The position numbers and the translations under genes are program-made. From Candidatus Poribacteria bacterium (GTDB lineage Bacteria > Poribacteria > WGA-4E > PCPOR2b), in the NCBI GenBank assembly GCA_028819845.1, contig JAPPKS010000023.1, positions 219,673-283,672 on the forward strand: a stretch of DNA of 64,000 nucleotides, written 5' to 3'. Below the pieces are notes generated by a model, which made no database searches, was not told the origin of the DNA, and was given only the letters and a program-made list of their open reading frames with translations. Positions 25,814-35,351 of the stretch are shown here, in pieces (positions within the stretch are counted from its first letter, which is position 1; every line of letters starts with the position of its first letter).

Positions 25814-27463
25814 ATGATTCGCCCTCATTTGAATTTTCAACGCAAGCTAATGGCCGTTTTTGTGGGGCTTACCTTGCTCCCCACACTTGTGCTTGTCCTC
25901 GTTTCTTACCATCTGATTGGTCGAAGCATTGAACGGTGGGCAGGTCATCAGATTGCCAATACTTTAGAAAATTCGGCTTTGATATTGCGTGATGCAAAGG
26001 AACTCGCACATAACCTTGAGCTTCACGAAACCGACCTATTGACGCACACTGCCGAGATTTTAGCGGTCGATTTTGATTTGGTTGCAGGATTAGATTCGCT
26101 TAATCTCGAAAATGTTGGCATACGTTCGGCTGAACTTGCCGATGATAACGCAGAATACCTCATCGCTGTGTATGATCGATTGGGGAACAGAATATTCACC
26201 AGCGTTAGCTCGGACCTGCCGCCGCTCAATCTCGCTGAATTTTTGAATCCCTTGGATGAATTGCCTGATGCCCCTACAGTTTCCGAGGAATTGGAAAATC
26301 AAGGATATTTGATATGTGGGATGCCAATCTTTTCTGAAGACGGCGTCCTACGATTGGGTGCCATTGTCGTCGGAAAATCAATGCCGCTGACGCCCGCTCA
26401 GACACGTTCTCAGATGGTCTCCATCAAAAACAGCCTTGGGAGCATCAAAAGCCAACTCGGCACTTTGGAGTCCAATATGGATGCGGGAGGGACGGTAAAC
26501 CGTCGAACAGAAAAGCGAACAACTTCTATCGCGCTGGTAATCACGGCAGTTTTGGTAATTGCTCTGTCCTTTTGGGTGAGTCGTAGCCTCGCTAGGGGAA
26601 TTAACACGCCAATCCAATCACTCGTTGCCGGCACAAAACAGATTGCCGATGGAAATCTTGACTACAAGGTCGAGGTGCTAACTGATGATGAATTTGCCGA
26701 TTTAGCGAGGGCGTTCAATCGAATGGGGAACGACCTCAAGAAACGCACTGAAGAACTCAGGCGCGCCGAACAAATTGCGGCATGGCAGGACGTCGCACAA
26801 AAACTGGCGCATGAGATAAAGAATCCGCTGACCCCAATCCAGTTGTCGGCGCAACGCCTACAACGCCGTTACCAGAACGGTGGCGAAGACTTTGGGGAGC
26901 TTCTAGATCGCTGTACACAAACCATCATCACTGAAGTTGAGGGGTTAAGGCATCTGCTCGACGAGTTTTCCCTGCTTGCCCGGATGCCATCCCCCCAGAT
27001 CGCTTCCGTGAACTTACGCGAGACAATTGACGAAACTTTGGAACTATTCGACAACGTACCGTCGAATATTGTTTGCCAAATTGATGCTTCACCTGACCTG
27101 CCTCTAGTTACCGCAGACGCGGAATATCTGAAACGCGCCTTTTTCAATTTGATTAAAAACGCGCTGGAAGCCATGTCGGAAACTAACGAGCCATCGCTGA
27201 CGATTCGCGCATTCACGTCAGCCGACGCATCAAAAGTGTGTGTGCAGTTTTCCGATACAGGGCCGGGAATACCTGCTGAAATGAGACCAAAGTTGTTCAT
27301 GCCGCACGTGTCTACCAAGAAAGAGGGAATGGGACTAGGTCTGGCGATTGTAAAAAAAATTCTCACGGATCTTGGCGGCGACATCCGCGTTGAGGAATCT
27401 AAATTCGATTCGGCCGGTGCGACTTTTACACTATGGTTGAAGGCAGTTGAAGCTGAAACGTGA
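25814..27463 (+). CDS. NtrY-like sensor histidine kinase
   Basis: This 549-residue membrane sensor kinase has a first membrane helix (about 11-33), a periplasmic sensing region (about 34-235), a second helix (239-258), HAMP (260-312), the phosphoacceptor H-box LAHEIKNPLTPIQLSAQRL with His333, and a HATPase domain with NLIKNALEA, DTGPGIP and GMGLGLAIVKKIL. The sequence AWQDVAQKLAHEIKNPLTP is typical of NtrY and its relatives, which usually phosphorylate an NtrC-family regulator. No response-regulator gene is near, so it is an orphan kinase here. The following gene starts 25 bases downstream. Confidence 0.93.
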   Translation: MIRPHLNFQRKLMAVFVGLTLLPTLVLVLVSYHLIGRSIERWAGHQIANTLENSALILRDAKELAHNLELHETDLLTHTAEILAVDFDLVAGLDSLNLENVGIRSAELADDNAEYLIAVYDRLGNRIFTSVSSDLPPLNLAEFLNPLDELPDAPTVSEELENQGYLICGMPIFSEDGVLRLGAIVVGKSMPLTPAQTRSQMVSIKNSLGSIKSQLGTLESNMDAGGTVNRRTEKRTTSIALVITAVLVIALSFWVSRSLARGINTPIQSLVAGTKQIADGNLDYKVEVLTDDEFADLARAFNRMGNDLKKRTEELRRAEQIAAWQDVAQKLAHEIKNPLTPIQLSAQRLQRRYQNGGEDFGELLDRCTQTIITEVEGLRHLLDEFSLLARMPSPQIASVNLRETIDETLELFDNVPSNIVCQIDASPDLPLVTADAEYLKRAFFNLIKNALEAMSETNEPSLTIRAFTSADASKVCVQFSDTGPGIPAEMRPKLFMPHVSTKKEGMGLGLAIVKKILTDLGGDIRVEESKFDSAGATFTLWLKAVEAET

Positions 27464-27488
27464 GTTGAGAGCGATCGCGTGCCTTTAA

Positions 27489-28817
27489 ATGAATACTAGA
27501 CGGGTTGTCACTGCATTCTTGGCTCATAGTGGAAAAATCCTGCTGCTGAAACGTAGTAGCAAAGTCAGGACATACCCTAGGCGCTGGGCGGGCATTAGTG
27601 GTTCGATAGAACAAGGCGATGCATCCCCCGATGAAAGAGTTTTGAAGGAGATAGAAGAGGAAACCGGTCTTTTCCCGGAAGATATTCAATTCGTCAGAAA
27701 GGGCAAACCGGCAAAAATTGCGGATGAAAACCGGATTTGGATGGTTTACCCCTTTCTCTACAATGTGCCAAACCCGGGCAAAATCCGCACAAATTGGGAG
27801 CATACCGACAAATTATGGATTGAGCCGGGTGAGATTACAGCGCATAATACCGTCCCAAACCTAGCGCAAACACTCGATAGCGTCTATCTGAGAAAAGGGC
27901 TTTCCAATCGCATTGCTGACATTGAAGCAGATCGTACACTCGGTGCGTCAGAACTTGCGCTCGCGGCGTTGTATGTATTGAAAAGGGAAACTACTGAAGT
28001 ACGCGCGAAATCTCCGGACGCCCTGCTTGCCCATTTGTCCAACGTCGCATGGCATCTGCGCAGCACTAGGCCAAGCATGGCCCCATTAACAAACGCGACT
28101 GCTTTCGTGCTCTACCACGCCATGAGGGAACCAATTAAACGCAAGCGGGTATCTTATCTGAGAGCGCTCATCGCTGAAAAAATTGACGAATATGAGACGA
28201 ATTGCAGGAACGCCTCGAAAATCATCTCGCATCAAACCGAGAGTTTGCTGGCAGATAATACAACCATCCTGACACATAGTTACAGTGGAACGGTTGTAAA
28301 TGCAATTGCGAGTTCGAGCAGGGAAAACCTACATATCATCGTCACCGAATCTAGGCCATTATATGAAGGCGTCAAGACCGCCAATCGCCTATCGGAGAAA
28401 TACGATGTTACTCTCATCACCGATGCACAAGCGGGGTATTTTATTGGTCAAGCGGATTTCGTGCTCATTGGATCGGATTCTGTCCTTCCGGATGGGGCAG
28501 TGGTGAACAAGGTGGGCACACATCTGATTGCGCTTGCAGCCGAACGGCAAAATGTACCGGTATACGCCCTTTGCCAAACAGACAAATTTCGGTCTTTAGC
28601 CCATAATAACGACACAACAATCGAATTTGAAGAAAAGGACGGTTCGGAGGTGATATCGGAAGGGGTTCGAAAGGTAAAGGTTAGAAACATCTACTTTGAC
28701 GTAACACCAGCCGAGTTGATTCGCGGCATCGTCACAGAGCGCGGCATACTAACGACCAACGACGTATTACCGGTTGCTAAGGAGATGGCTGAATATGAAA
28801 GTGTTTGGCATATGTGA
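27489..28817 (+). CDS. NUDIX hydrolase / eIF2B-like fusion protein
   Basis: This 442-residue two-domain protein starts with a NUDIX domain (about 1-140; WAGISGSIEQGD and the catalytic helix LKEIEEETGL) and continues with an initiation factor 2B alpha/beta/delta-like domain (about 170-440; HSYSGTVVNAI, ESRPLYEGVKTANRLS, GADFVLIGSDSVLPDGAVVNKVGT-like region and YFDVTPAELI). The Nudix box is close to consensus with about one residue more between its first Gly and the RE(KE) pair. eIF2B-like proteins in prokaryotes include ribose-1,5-bisphosphate and methylthioribose-1-phosphate isomerases. From memory the same fusion is found in archaea. It probably acts on a nucleotide- or sugar-phosphate, but the substrate cannot be read off. 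Confidence 0.82.
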   Translation: MNTRRVVTAFLAHSGKILLLKRSSKVRTYPRRWAGISGSIEQGDASPDERVLKEIEEETGLFPEDIQFVRKGKPAKIADENRIWMVYPFLYNVPNPGKIRTNWEHTDKLWIEPGEITAHNTVPNLAQTLDSVYLRKGLSNRIADIEADRTLGASELALAALYVLKRETTEVRAKSPDALLAHLSNVAWHLRSTRPSMAPLTNATAFVLYHAMREPIKRKRVSYLRALIAEKIDEYETNCRNASKIISHQTESLLADNTTILTHSYSGTVVNAIASSSRENLHIIVTESRPLYEGVKTANRLSEKYDVTLITDAQAGYFIGQADFVLIGSDSVLPDGAVVNKVGTHLIALAAERQNVPVYALCQTDKFRSLAHNNDTTIEFEEKDGSEVISEGVRKVKVRNIYFDVTPAELIRGIVTERGILTTNDVLPVAKEMAEYESVWHM

Positions 28818-28900
28818 GTCGGTATAAGCGATCCGCTTTGTTCATTAGGCAGATTCATAAACAACTCTCTAATCGTAAATTATTGTCAATGTTTAATTGG

Positions 28901-31504
28901 TTAGTTTTGTGAAGAGCGCCTAAAATCAATTCTGCGCAGAGCGATATCAAGAAGCAGCAGAAATGCAGCGATAGCAAGAAGGATGCGCCAAAGATGAATC
29001 CGAATTATAACCGGATTTTCAGGTGCGCGAAACACGTCTTCGGGCGAAGGCGCGAATTTTCCGCCTGAAGCCGCGGCAAGTTGTTTCAGGAGCGATTCAT
29101 TTGCCGTGTGCACGAGATACTCTTCAGGATATGAGACGACCGTGCCGGTGACTTGGGTGTTGACGGATTCCCCATGCTGCTTCTGCATGATGTTGACAAA
29201 ATACGCTCCCATATCATTAACCGGAAAAGAGAGTTTATATTGCCCCGGCGCCGATTGAGTCATGTCCAGCGGTGTCTTCTTTAGGTTGGGTTGAATGAGG
29301 GAAACATCGTTTTCGAGTTCATTGAGAAAATCACCCTCCGCGTTCAGCGCGTCCACAGTCAGATAAGCGGCTCCCCTGTCTTGTTCAATGTTTGCTTGGA
29401 AGTTGCTGGCAGCGGATTTTCGCATGGTATCGCGCACCAATTGAGTCCAGAATTTTCCGTAGCCGGGCCACTCCAGCCAATCTGTTGCCCACCGCCTCTT
29501 TGCATCAGAGGTAAACGCAACCGACCTACCTAAGCCGTATTGCCAGCTCGCTAGAATCGGATCCCCCCGGTCTGAAACCAAATAGACTTCGGCAGTCGGA
29601 CGGGGGTGTGTTGAAACATAACCAAGCAGGAACGGCGCAAAATCTAGGTCAATGCCTTGCAATACTTGTGTGAATTTGACAACCTGCGGGACAAACGGAT
29701 CGTCGATTATCGCGGACTTGGAAGCGGTAACAGTCTCTTTGGCGAATATCTGGGGGATGCTGTAGGCGTCTTGTGTAAAGTAAGCTCGCCCGTTGCCCCA
29801 ATCTGCGATGTTTGACATCAAGTTCATATCGGCGCCACTGCCGATGCCCACAGTCGAAACCGTGATCCGCTCGCCGCGCATCGAATTCACAATACCGTAC
29901 CAATCGCCCTGTTGCGAATGTCCGTCGCTGAGGACGATGACGTGTTTAAGTTTGGCTTTGGTCTCGGTCAAAGCGAGATACGCCTGTTGAAGTGCGGGAT
30001 AGAGGTTGGTACCACCACTCGCGCGGATTGAGCCGATTTGGTCGGATAGATAGAGTTTGTCCGCTGCGGTGTGCATCTCGGCGATCCAGTGCGGCGACCC
30101 ATCAAATGCGATTACCCCGAGTTTATCGCGCCGCCCAAGCAGTTCGACCGTTGCGCGTGCGGCTTCTTTAGCCAATTCAACCTTAATTCCCGACATACTT
30201 CCTGACTTGTCAATTACCAGAACCATTCCAATGCTCGGGGTCTCCTTCTTCTTTTCTGTGTCGGTACGCACCGGTAAAATCTCCTCAATCGGTGTTTTAT
30301 AGTAACCCCCAAGCCCGAAGCTGTTTTCACTTCCTAACATCATGAACCCTCCGCCAAGGTCTTGGACATATGTGCGGATGAGCTCCATCTGCCTCTGATT
30401 CAATCGGTTGGCGGGCACGTCACCAAAGAGCAACAGGTCATAATTCTGAAGGTCCGACAGTTGGTTGGGAACGCCCAAACCGTTGCGGACATTGACTTGA
30501 ATGTCCACATCCTCAAGTACACGAACTAGATGCCGCGCCTGTGATTCGTTCTCATCAATTACCAGCACCTTCGGCGTGCCGGAAACAACAACGATGCCGA
30601 GCGCATGATTGTTGTCGTAGCGTGTGTCCTGAATCGAGCGGCAGATCGCGTCGAAGGTCAACATACCGCTCTCAGCCGCGGTTTGATCGAAACTGAATCG
30701 GTTTTCGCCCGCCTTTAACCGTACCTCCCTTTTGGCGACCTCGAACTTATTTTTGTGTAGGCGAATCTCCGCGAAATCCTCGCGGTTGCTGTGGATGTAC
30801 ACTTCCAATTGGAAAGGTTCACCCTGTTTGACCTGCGCCGGTGCATCAAGCCGCTTCATCACAACTTCCGGCACATCGCTCGGGTAAATCGGCACGGCAT
30901 CAAGTTGCACGCCGAAGGTTTTTCCGCGTAACCCTGCCCGAATTCCATTGCCGTGGGTTTCTGTTCCGTCGCTAATTAGCACGATTCGCCTGTTTGTGTC
31001 GGCGGGGAAAATTCCCCACGCCATCTCGATACCTTGCGCGATATCGGTAGCATCTCCAGCGCCTTCATCCCCTGCCAGCCATTCTTCCCGCGTTTCAGCC
31101 AGGTTAAATGCTCCGATCGTTGTCGGTTCGTTGTTGGTATCCCTAGAATTTTCATCGGTAAAGTCCCGAATGACCTGTACGTGGTCAGTAAACGCCACAA
31201 CACTTGCGCTGTCGCTGCCACGGTGTTCTATCGCTGTGTCAATAAATTTTTGCGCTTCTTCCAACCCATCGTCCGATATACTGTCCGATATATCTGCGAG
31301 GAAAACGACCGCTAGTCTATCGTCAGTTTTTAAGAATTGGAGTCCAGCGAGGCTAAGGATGAGCAGGATAATGATGATACAACGCAGAGCAAAGCTGACT
31401 CGACGCTGCCAGCGGCCTAGATCGACGAGGCTACGGCGGTGACCGTAGTAAAGCAGAGGCAATAGAAGCAGTAAGAAAAGTAGGTAGGGGCGTGCAATTT
31501 CCAT
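28901..31504 (-). CDS. Double VWA-domain, glutamine-amidotransferase-like membrane protein
   Basis: This is a protein of about 867 residues anchored by two N-terminal helices (8-20 and 41-58) and one near the C-terminus (about 840-858). A first von Willebrand A domain has the MIDAS motif DISDS (71-75). A beta-sandwich stretch (about 215-300) and a glutamine-amidotransferase-like domain (about 310-410; KVLVIDENESQARHL, LGGGFMMLGSENSFG) follow, then a second VWA domain with DKSGS (432-436) and a region of unknown fold. Proteins of this layout are annotated DUF1355/VWA and often sit beside MoxR ATPases; none is visible here. ATG 31504 is preferred to GTG 31549 because it begins the membrane anchor. 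It probably organises a protein complex at the cell surface. Confidence 0.8.
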   Translation of the reverse strand: MEIARPYLLFLLLLLPLLYYGHRRSLVDLGRWQRRVSFALRCIIIILLILSLAGLQFLKTDDRLAVVFLADISDSISDDGLEEAQKFIDTAIEHRGSDSASVVAFTDHVQVIRDFTDENSRDTNNEPTTIGAFNLAETREEWLAGDEGAGDATDIAQGIEMAWGIFPADTNRRIVLISDGTETHGNGIRAGLRGKTFGVQLDAVPIYPSDVPEVVMKRLDAPAQVKQGEPFQLEVYIHSNREDFAEIRLHKNKFEVAKREVRLKAGENRFSFDQTAAESGMLTFDAICRSIQDTRYDNNHALGIVVVSGTPKVLVIDENESQARHLVRVLEDVDIQVNVRNGLGVPNQLSDLQNYDLLLFGDVPANRLNQRQMELIRTYVQDLGGGFMMLGSENSFGLGGYYKTPIEEILPVRTDTEKKKETPSIGMVLVIDKSGSMSGIKVELAKEAARATVELLGRRDKLGVIAFDGSPHWIAEMHTAADKLYLSDQIGSIRASGGTNLYPALQQAYLALTETKAKLKHVIVLSDGHSQQGDWYGIVNSMRGERITVSTVGIGSGADMNLMSNIADWGNGRAYFTQDAYSIPQIFAKETVTASKSAIIDDPFVPQVVKFTQVLQGIDLDFAPFLLGYVSTHPRPTAEVYLVSDRGDPILASWQYGLGRSVAFTSDAKRRWATDWLEWPGYGKFWTQLVRDTMRKSAASNFQANIEQDRGAAYLTVDALNAEGDFLNELENDVSLIQPNLKKTPLDMTQSAPGQYKLSFPVNDMGAYFVNIMQKQHGESVNTQVTGTVVSYPEEYLVHTANESLLKQLAAASGGKFAPSPEDVFRAPENPVIIRIHLWRILLAIAAFLLLLDIALRRIDFRRSSQN

Positions 31505-31739
31505 TGTAGTCTGTTGGTTTCCATTAATATAGAAACCGTTCGACAGCACTTAAGTATACTGCGAAAAATGCAGGGCATAGCTAAGGTGGGAAATTCAAAA
31601 GCGCAGCGCACTTTAATCCACCATCTTGTTCGCGCAATAGCCTCCCTGCCTCTTCAGCCAACTGATTTGCGATTTAAACACGACGGTCAGCTTAACTGCC
31701 GAGGCGTACGTGCTATTGCGCCCCAAATGCTAGAAAGAA

Positions 31740-32087
31740 TCATTTATGAATGATTTGGTCTTGCAAGGGGATAATCGTATAAGGAATGCCGTAGGCCTCT
31801 CCCCTTACTGAACCTTCGGGGAGTTCGTGCACGTCCGAAAGTGGATGCGATGGAATTATAATGTGCGGCAAGGTGGGAGATATACTTTGTCCACTTTCAA
31901 GTCTACCGACACGTTTTTTAAGAACTTCAAGCTCTTTTTGTAGTCCATTTATCTGCGAAATGAGGTCTTTTGTTTCCGATTCAGAGGCTTTTTCATTTCC
32001 CAATATTGTGGAATTGGATGTAATCAAGAAGACGAACAATACTATCCCGATCGCAGCCGAAATTGTAAGTAACCGCCCTGTTTTCAT
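31740..32087 (-). CDS. Small membrane-anchored coiled-coil protein
   Basis: The protein has 115 residues, with one N-terminal membrane segment (about 6-26), a coiled coil (LISQINGLQKELEVLKKRVG, about 42-62) and a polar tail containing HIIIPSHPLSDVHELPEG. ATG 32087 is favoured over ATG 32096 because AAGGA is eight bases before it. It lies between the VWA protein and the next membrane protein, all on the minus strand, and may be part of the same envelope assembly. I recognise no family. Confidence 0.6.
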   Translation of the reverse strand: MKTGRLLTISAAIGIVLFVFLITSNSTILGNEKASESETKDLISQINGLQKELEVLKKRVGRLESGQSISPTLPHIIIPSHPLSDVHELPEGSVRGEAYGIPYTIIPLQDQIIHK

Positions 32088-32204
32088 GTTTCCCATCCTT
32101 CGAGTTGTTTTTGAGTCCCGTGAATTCAGAGTCCATACGGTAACTTTCGACTAGTGAAGTGAATAGTGGAATACACATTTGATATATTCTGAGTCTCGCG
32201 GTTC

Positions 32205-33668
32205 CTACTCCTCAATTGGTTTGATGGACTCGAAATACCGCTTTACGTAGAACTTGTAACCCAACGGAATCTGTTCTTGAGCGAGTGCATCCTCGGAAAA
32301 CTTTTGGTACTTAGTGTAAGCCTCTTCATAACTTTCCACGGTCTGCGTCCCCGCAGACTCCGGATCTTCATTGACAAGTGTTTGAGTAATCTCTTCAATT
32401 GTTGAATCTCCGTCACCTTGTACGCCGGTGATTCGCTCTAATTGAAGAGAACTATCAAGCTTGGTCAACGCGCCGAGTGGATTGGTATCTGTTGCAGTGC
32501 CTATTCCATTGGCAGGGCGATTCCCATTCGCAGCGCATACGCCAGCAATGCCTGCTTTACAAGCCTGACATTGAGCCTTAAGCATCGCCAACAGCGAGTT
32601 ACACTTTTTCGTGCCTGCGCAATCCGACAGCTTCTGAGCAGCATCCAGTAATTTCTTATTAGCGATTTTCAAATCACTCTTCCCTACTGCGCGCCCGGCT
32701 TGAGCCAGGTCTGTTCCCAATGAATCGCACTGCGTCCCTTGCAAACTTGACCCGCCGCGTTCAAGTGCGTCGGAGACATTTTGGCGTTGCTCTGCATCAA
32801 ACGATTTGAGTTTTTGGGATAACTTGAACAATCTCTCGGCGGACTTTTCATATTGACCTGACTTTAACGCCTGTCCGAAGTCGCTCAAATTCGGGTTTTC
32901 GGCAAGCTGTTCGCCGAGTGACTGCAACAAGGCATCCATCTTGGCAACGTCCTCAAGATTCATCTGCGATTGCAGCGCCGCGTCAATTTCGGTCAACTTG
33001 GCGAGCGCTTCTTTCGGCGTGATGTTTTCTTTCTTTAGTTCAAGGATTCTCTCTTTAATCTCTTCTACCACGTCTTCCAGACCGGTTTGTTCCGCTTCTT
33101 CCTCAACCCTTTCAATTTGTTCTAGTAGGTGATCGGCTTCCGCGGCTATTTGCGGCGAAAAGTCAAGTGTCGCGGGCGCTTCAGCTGGGGTAAAAAATTC
33201 AATGTAGGAAAATGCCAACGCCATAATTATTACCAACGCGGCAAACTTGGTTTCACGCGGGATAGAATAGCTAACAACCTCACTCGCCGGCACTTTTTGC
33301 AGTCGGTCAGAGGCATCTTTGAGTTGCAACGCGGTCAAGACTTCATCGGTCTGTTGTTGCATGAACTCAAGTCCGCTCGCCGCACGATCTTTCAAGGAGG
33401 CTTTGGCATCAATAGTCTGCGCAGCGGTTTGAAGATTGATTGGACGAAATAGGCTTGCAATTATTCCAATGGCTGAGATGCCTAGTGCTACCCAAATTAG
33501 GACGACGGGGGAAACATCAAACGTCGCGATAAAGCTATCGACGACAAACAACGGCACACATAGTATCATGCCCCAAAAAAGAAATCTTGCCAGAATTTTG
33601 AACGTCCTTTGTACGTTCAGTCGGCGGCGCACTTTGCGAATTTTTTCGATAATCAATTCTTCAGGCAT
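32205..33668 (-). CDS. Membrane protein with long helical periplasmic/cytosolic region
   Basis: The 487-residue protein has membrane helices near residues 26-48, 52-72 and 148-165, then a long alanine- and leucine-rich helical region with strong coiled-coil character (LLEQIERVEEEAEQ, EIKERILELKKEN). A cysteine-rich stretch (CAGTKKCNSLLAMLKAQCQAC) lies near residue 340-365 and could bind metal or form disulphides. Its layout resembles DUF4175-like partners of VWA/MoxR loci, but I cannot assign a family. AGGAGAG precedes the ATG. The neighbouring double-VWA protein suggests a shared complex. Confidence 0.65.
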   Translation of the reverse strand: MPEELIIEKIRKVRRRLNVQRTFKILARFLFWGMILCVPLFVVDSFIATFDVSPVVLIWVALGISAIGIIASLFRPINLQTAAQTIDAKASLKDRAASGLEFMQQQTDEVLTALQLKDASDRLQKVPASEVVSYSIPRETKFAALVIIMALAFSYIEFFTPAEAPATLDFSPQIAAEADHLLEQIERVEEEAEQTGLEDVVEEIKERILELKKENITPKEALAKLTEIDAALQSQMNLEDVAKMDALLQSLGEQLAENPNLSDFGQALKSGQYEKSAERLFKLSQKLKSFDAEQRQNVSDALERGGSSLQGTQCDSLGTDLAQAGRAVGKSDLKIANKKLLDAAQKLSDCAGTKKCNSLLAMLKAQCQACKAGIAGVCAANGNRPANGIGTATDTNPLGALTKLDSSLQLERITGVQGDGDSTIEEITQTLVNEDPESAGTQTVESYEEAYTKYQKFSEDALAQEQIPLGYKFYVKRYFESIKPIEE

Positions 33669-33837
33669 TTTGCTCTCCTTTTGGTTTCAATCGCGTGTAA
33701 AGCAGGTGCATCCGATAGTTGAGGCGAGGCGACAATCCAAATAAGGGATTTTGATGTTTAAAATACCACTTACAAACGAACTTGTCAAATCAAATTTATG
33801 ACACTCGAATTTAACTAAAACGATGACGGCCGCACGG

Positions 33838-35298
33838 TTATTTCTGTGTATCTTGTTCGCCGAGAGACAGTATAGGTTTCATCTCAAAGTTGATGTTAGA
33901 TGTCGTTTCACCTGACCTGACCAGTGTTTTGGCGCCCGCGCGAGCGTAGGGATATTTTGAAGCAATAACCTCGAATTCGCCGACGGGAACTCCTTCAACG
34001 ATATACATCCCAGACTCATCTGAAGACGTTTCGAGTCCAAAAGAATAGCCACCTCGGCGAACCTCAATTTTGGCATTGGCGATTGGTGTTTGGTTTTCGG
34101 CGTCTTTGACCTCTCCAGAAATGCTGCCATGTGCAAAGACGTCTACCCAACCTACTCGTGCTTCTACAGGAATCCCAGTATCATCCGGCGTAGATAGGCG
34201 AAGGTTTTGTAAACTGACCGCGCTTCCGCCAGCCGTTACAGGCTTAAAGGTCACAACGACAAGCGGTCCTGTGCTTTTCACTAAACCTTCTACCCCGGAT
34301 CGGCGGCATGTGATGCCTGTGATGAGTCCATCATCATTGTTTATCACGGGGGCATTCCAAATTGTTGCCGCGCCGTCCTGATTCAAGAACGTCCCTTCCG
34401 CGATGTCGATTGCTTGTAGAATTGACGGCTCGAAAGCAATGTCGAAACTGAATTTGTGAATATTCTCACCTGGCAGTCGGGCGAAGACTGTAATGGGAAT
34501 GGAGTCAGCATCAGGGCTGACTACTGTCTTCCCAACGCTCACATTCCTGGCGAAGGCACGGTTGATTCCGCCCATCAGCGTTCTAATATCGTTCTCGCTC
34601 AAGGCGACGTTGAAAACCGCGAATTCGTCTATGAGACCGTCAAATGAGGAATCTAATCGACCGCCGATTTGTAAATCCCCATTCCGTGGAGTATAGCGAC
34701 TCGCTTCACTGGTCGACGCGATTTCGGAGCCATTTCTGTAAATCTTCATGAACTTGCTTGGAATGCTGTAAGTAAATGCCCAGTGTTCCCATTTGCCGAC
34801 GGAATCCAGCGGGCGATCTACTGTGACTTGATTCCAACCATATTGCCAATGAATGGCGTTATATATGGGACGGTTCCAGGGAAAGTGGATTGCGCAACGA
34901 TCAATCAGCCTCGACCCGGCGGGGCTTATGCTGTTAAGCGGCATTAGGCAGATAAGGTCTTGATTCTTAACCCCCTTTAGTTTTACCCATGCCATAATGG
35001 TCACTTCCTCACTCGGGAGTGCTTCTCCAAATCTAGGAATCTCGACAATATCGCCAAATCCGTCTAAATCCAACGCCATTCCGAACTTTCCCGGAGCCCA
35101 ATTCGGATCGCCAGTGAACGTCCCATCATGACCATTCCCCGAAGAATCTATGGCGATTTCACTTGAGCTGTCATCAAATAACCAGACGCCAACCGCTGAG
35201 TCGGGATCGACAGCACCAGTGCTAATACCAGGTAAAATCAACGTGATGGCCAACAAACATACAAGGATAAGCGTAAATTGCGCCATTATTGTTTTCAT
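33838..35298 (-). CDS. Secreted LamG + cohesin-like + carboxypeptidase-regulatory-like protein
   Basis: This 486-residue protein has a signal peptide ending near STGA. Residues about 30-245 are a LamG domain (AVGVWLFDDSSSEIAIDSSG, EVTIMAWVKLKG, LIDEFAVFNVALSENDI). Residues about 255-390 look like a cohesin domain (ITVFARLPGENIHKFSFDIA, FEPSILQAIDIAEG, GLVKSTGPLVVVTFKP). Residues about 393-470 are a carboxypeptidase-regulatory-like beta-sandwich (ISGEVKDAENQTPIANAKIE). It ends GEQDTQK and lacks the KLATTW-type peptide found in other LamG proteins here. No dockerin was recognised in the window. A surface-binding or adhesion role is likely. GGGAGGAAATC precedes the ATG. Confidence 0.8.
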   Translation of the reverse strand: MKTIMAQFTLILVCLLAITLILPGISTGAVDPDSAVGVWLFDDSSSEIAIDSSGNGHDGTFTGDPNWAPGKFGMALDLDGFGDIVEIPRFGEALPSEEVTIMAWVKLKGVKNQDLICLMPLNSISPAGSRLIDRCAIHFPWNRPIYNAIHWQYGWNQVTVDRPLDSVGKWEHWAFTYSIPSKFMKIYRNGSEIASTSEASRYTPRNGDLQIGGRLDSSFDGLIDEFAVFNVALSENDIRTLMGGINRAFARNVSVGKTVVSPDADSIPITVFARLPGENIHKFSFDIAFEPSILQAIDIAEGTFLNQDGAATIWNAPVINNDDGLITGITCRRSGVEGLVKSTGPLVVVTFKPVTAGGSAVSLQNLRLSTPDDTGIPVEARVGWVDVFAHGSISGEVKDAENQTPIANAKIEVRRGGYSFGLETSSDESGMYIVEGVPVGEFEVIASKYPYARAGAKTLVRSGETTSNINFEMKPILSLGEQDTQK

Positions 35299-35351
35299 GA
35301 TTTCCTCCCGAATTGATAAACTATCTGTATGTCTGGAATTCTAACAAGGAT

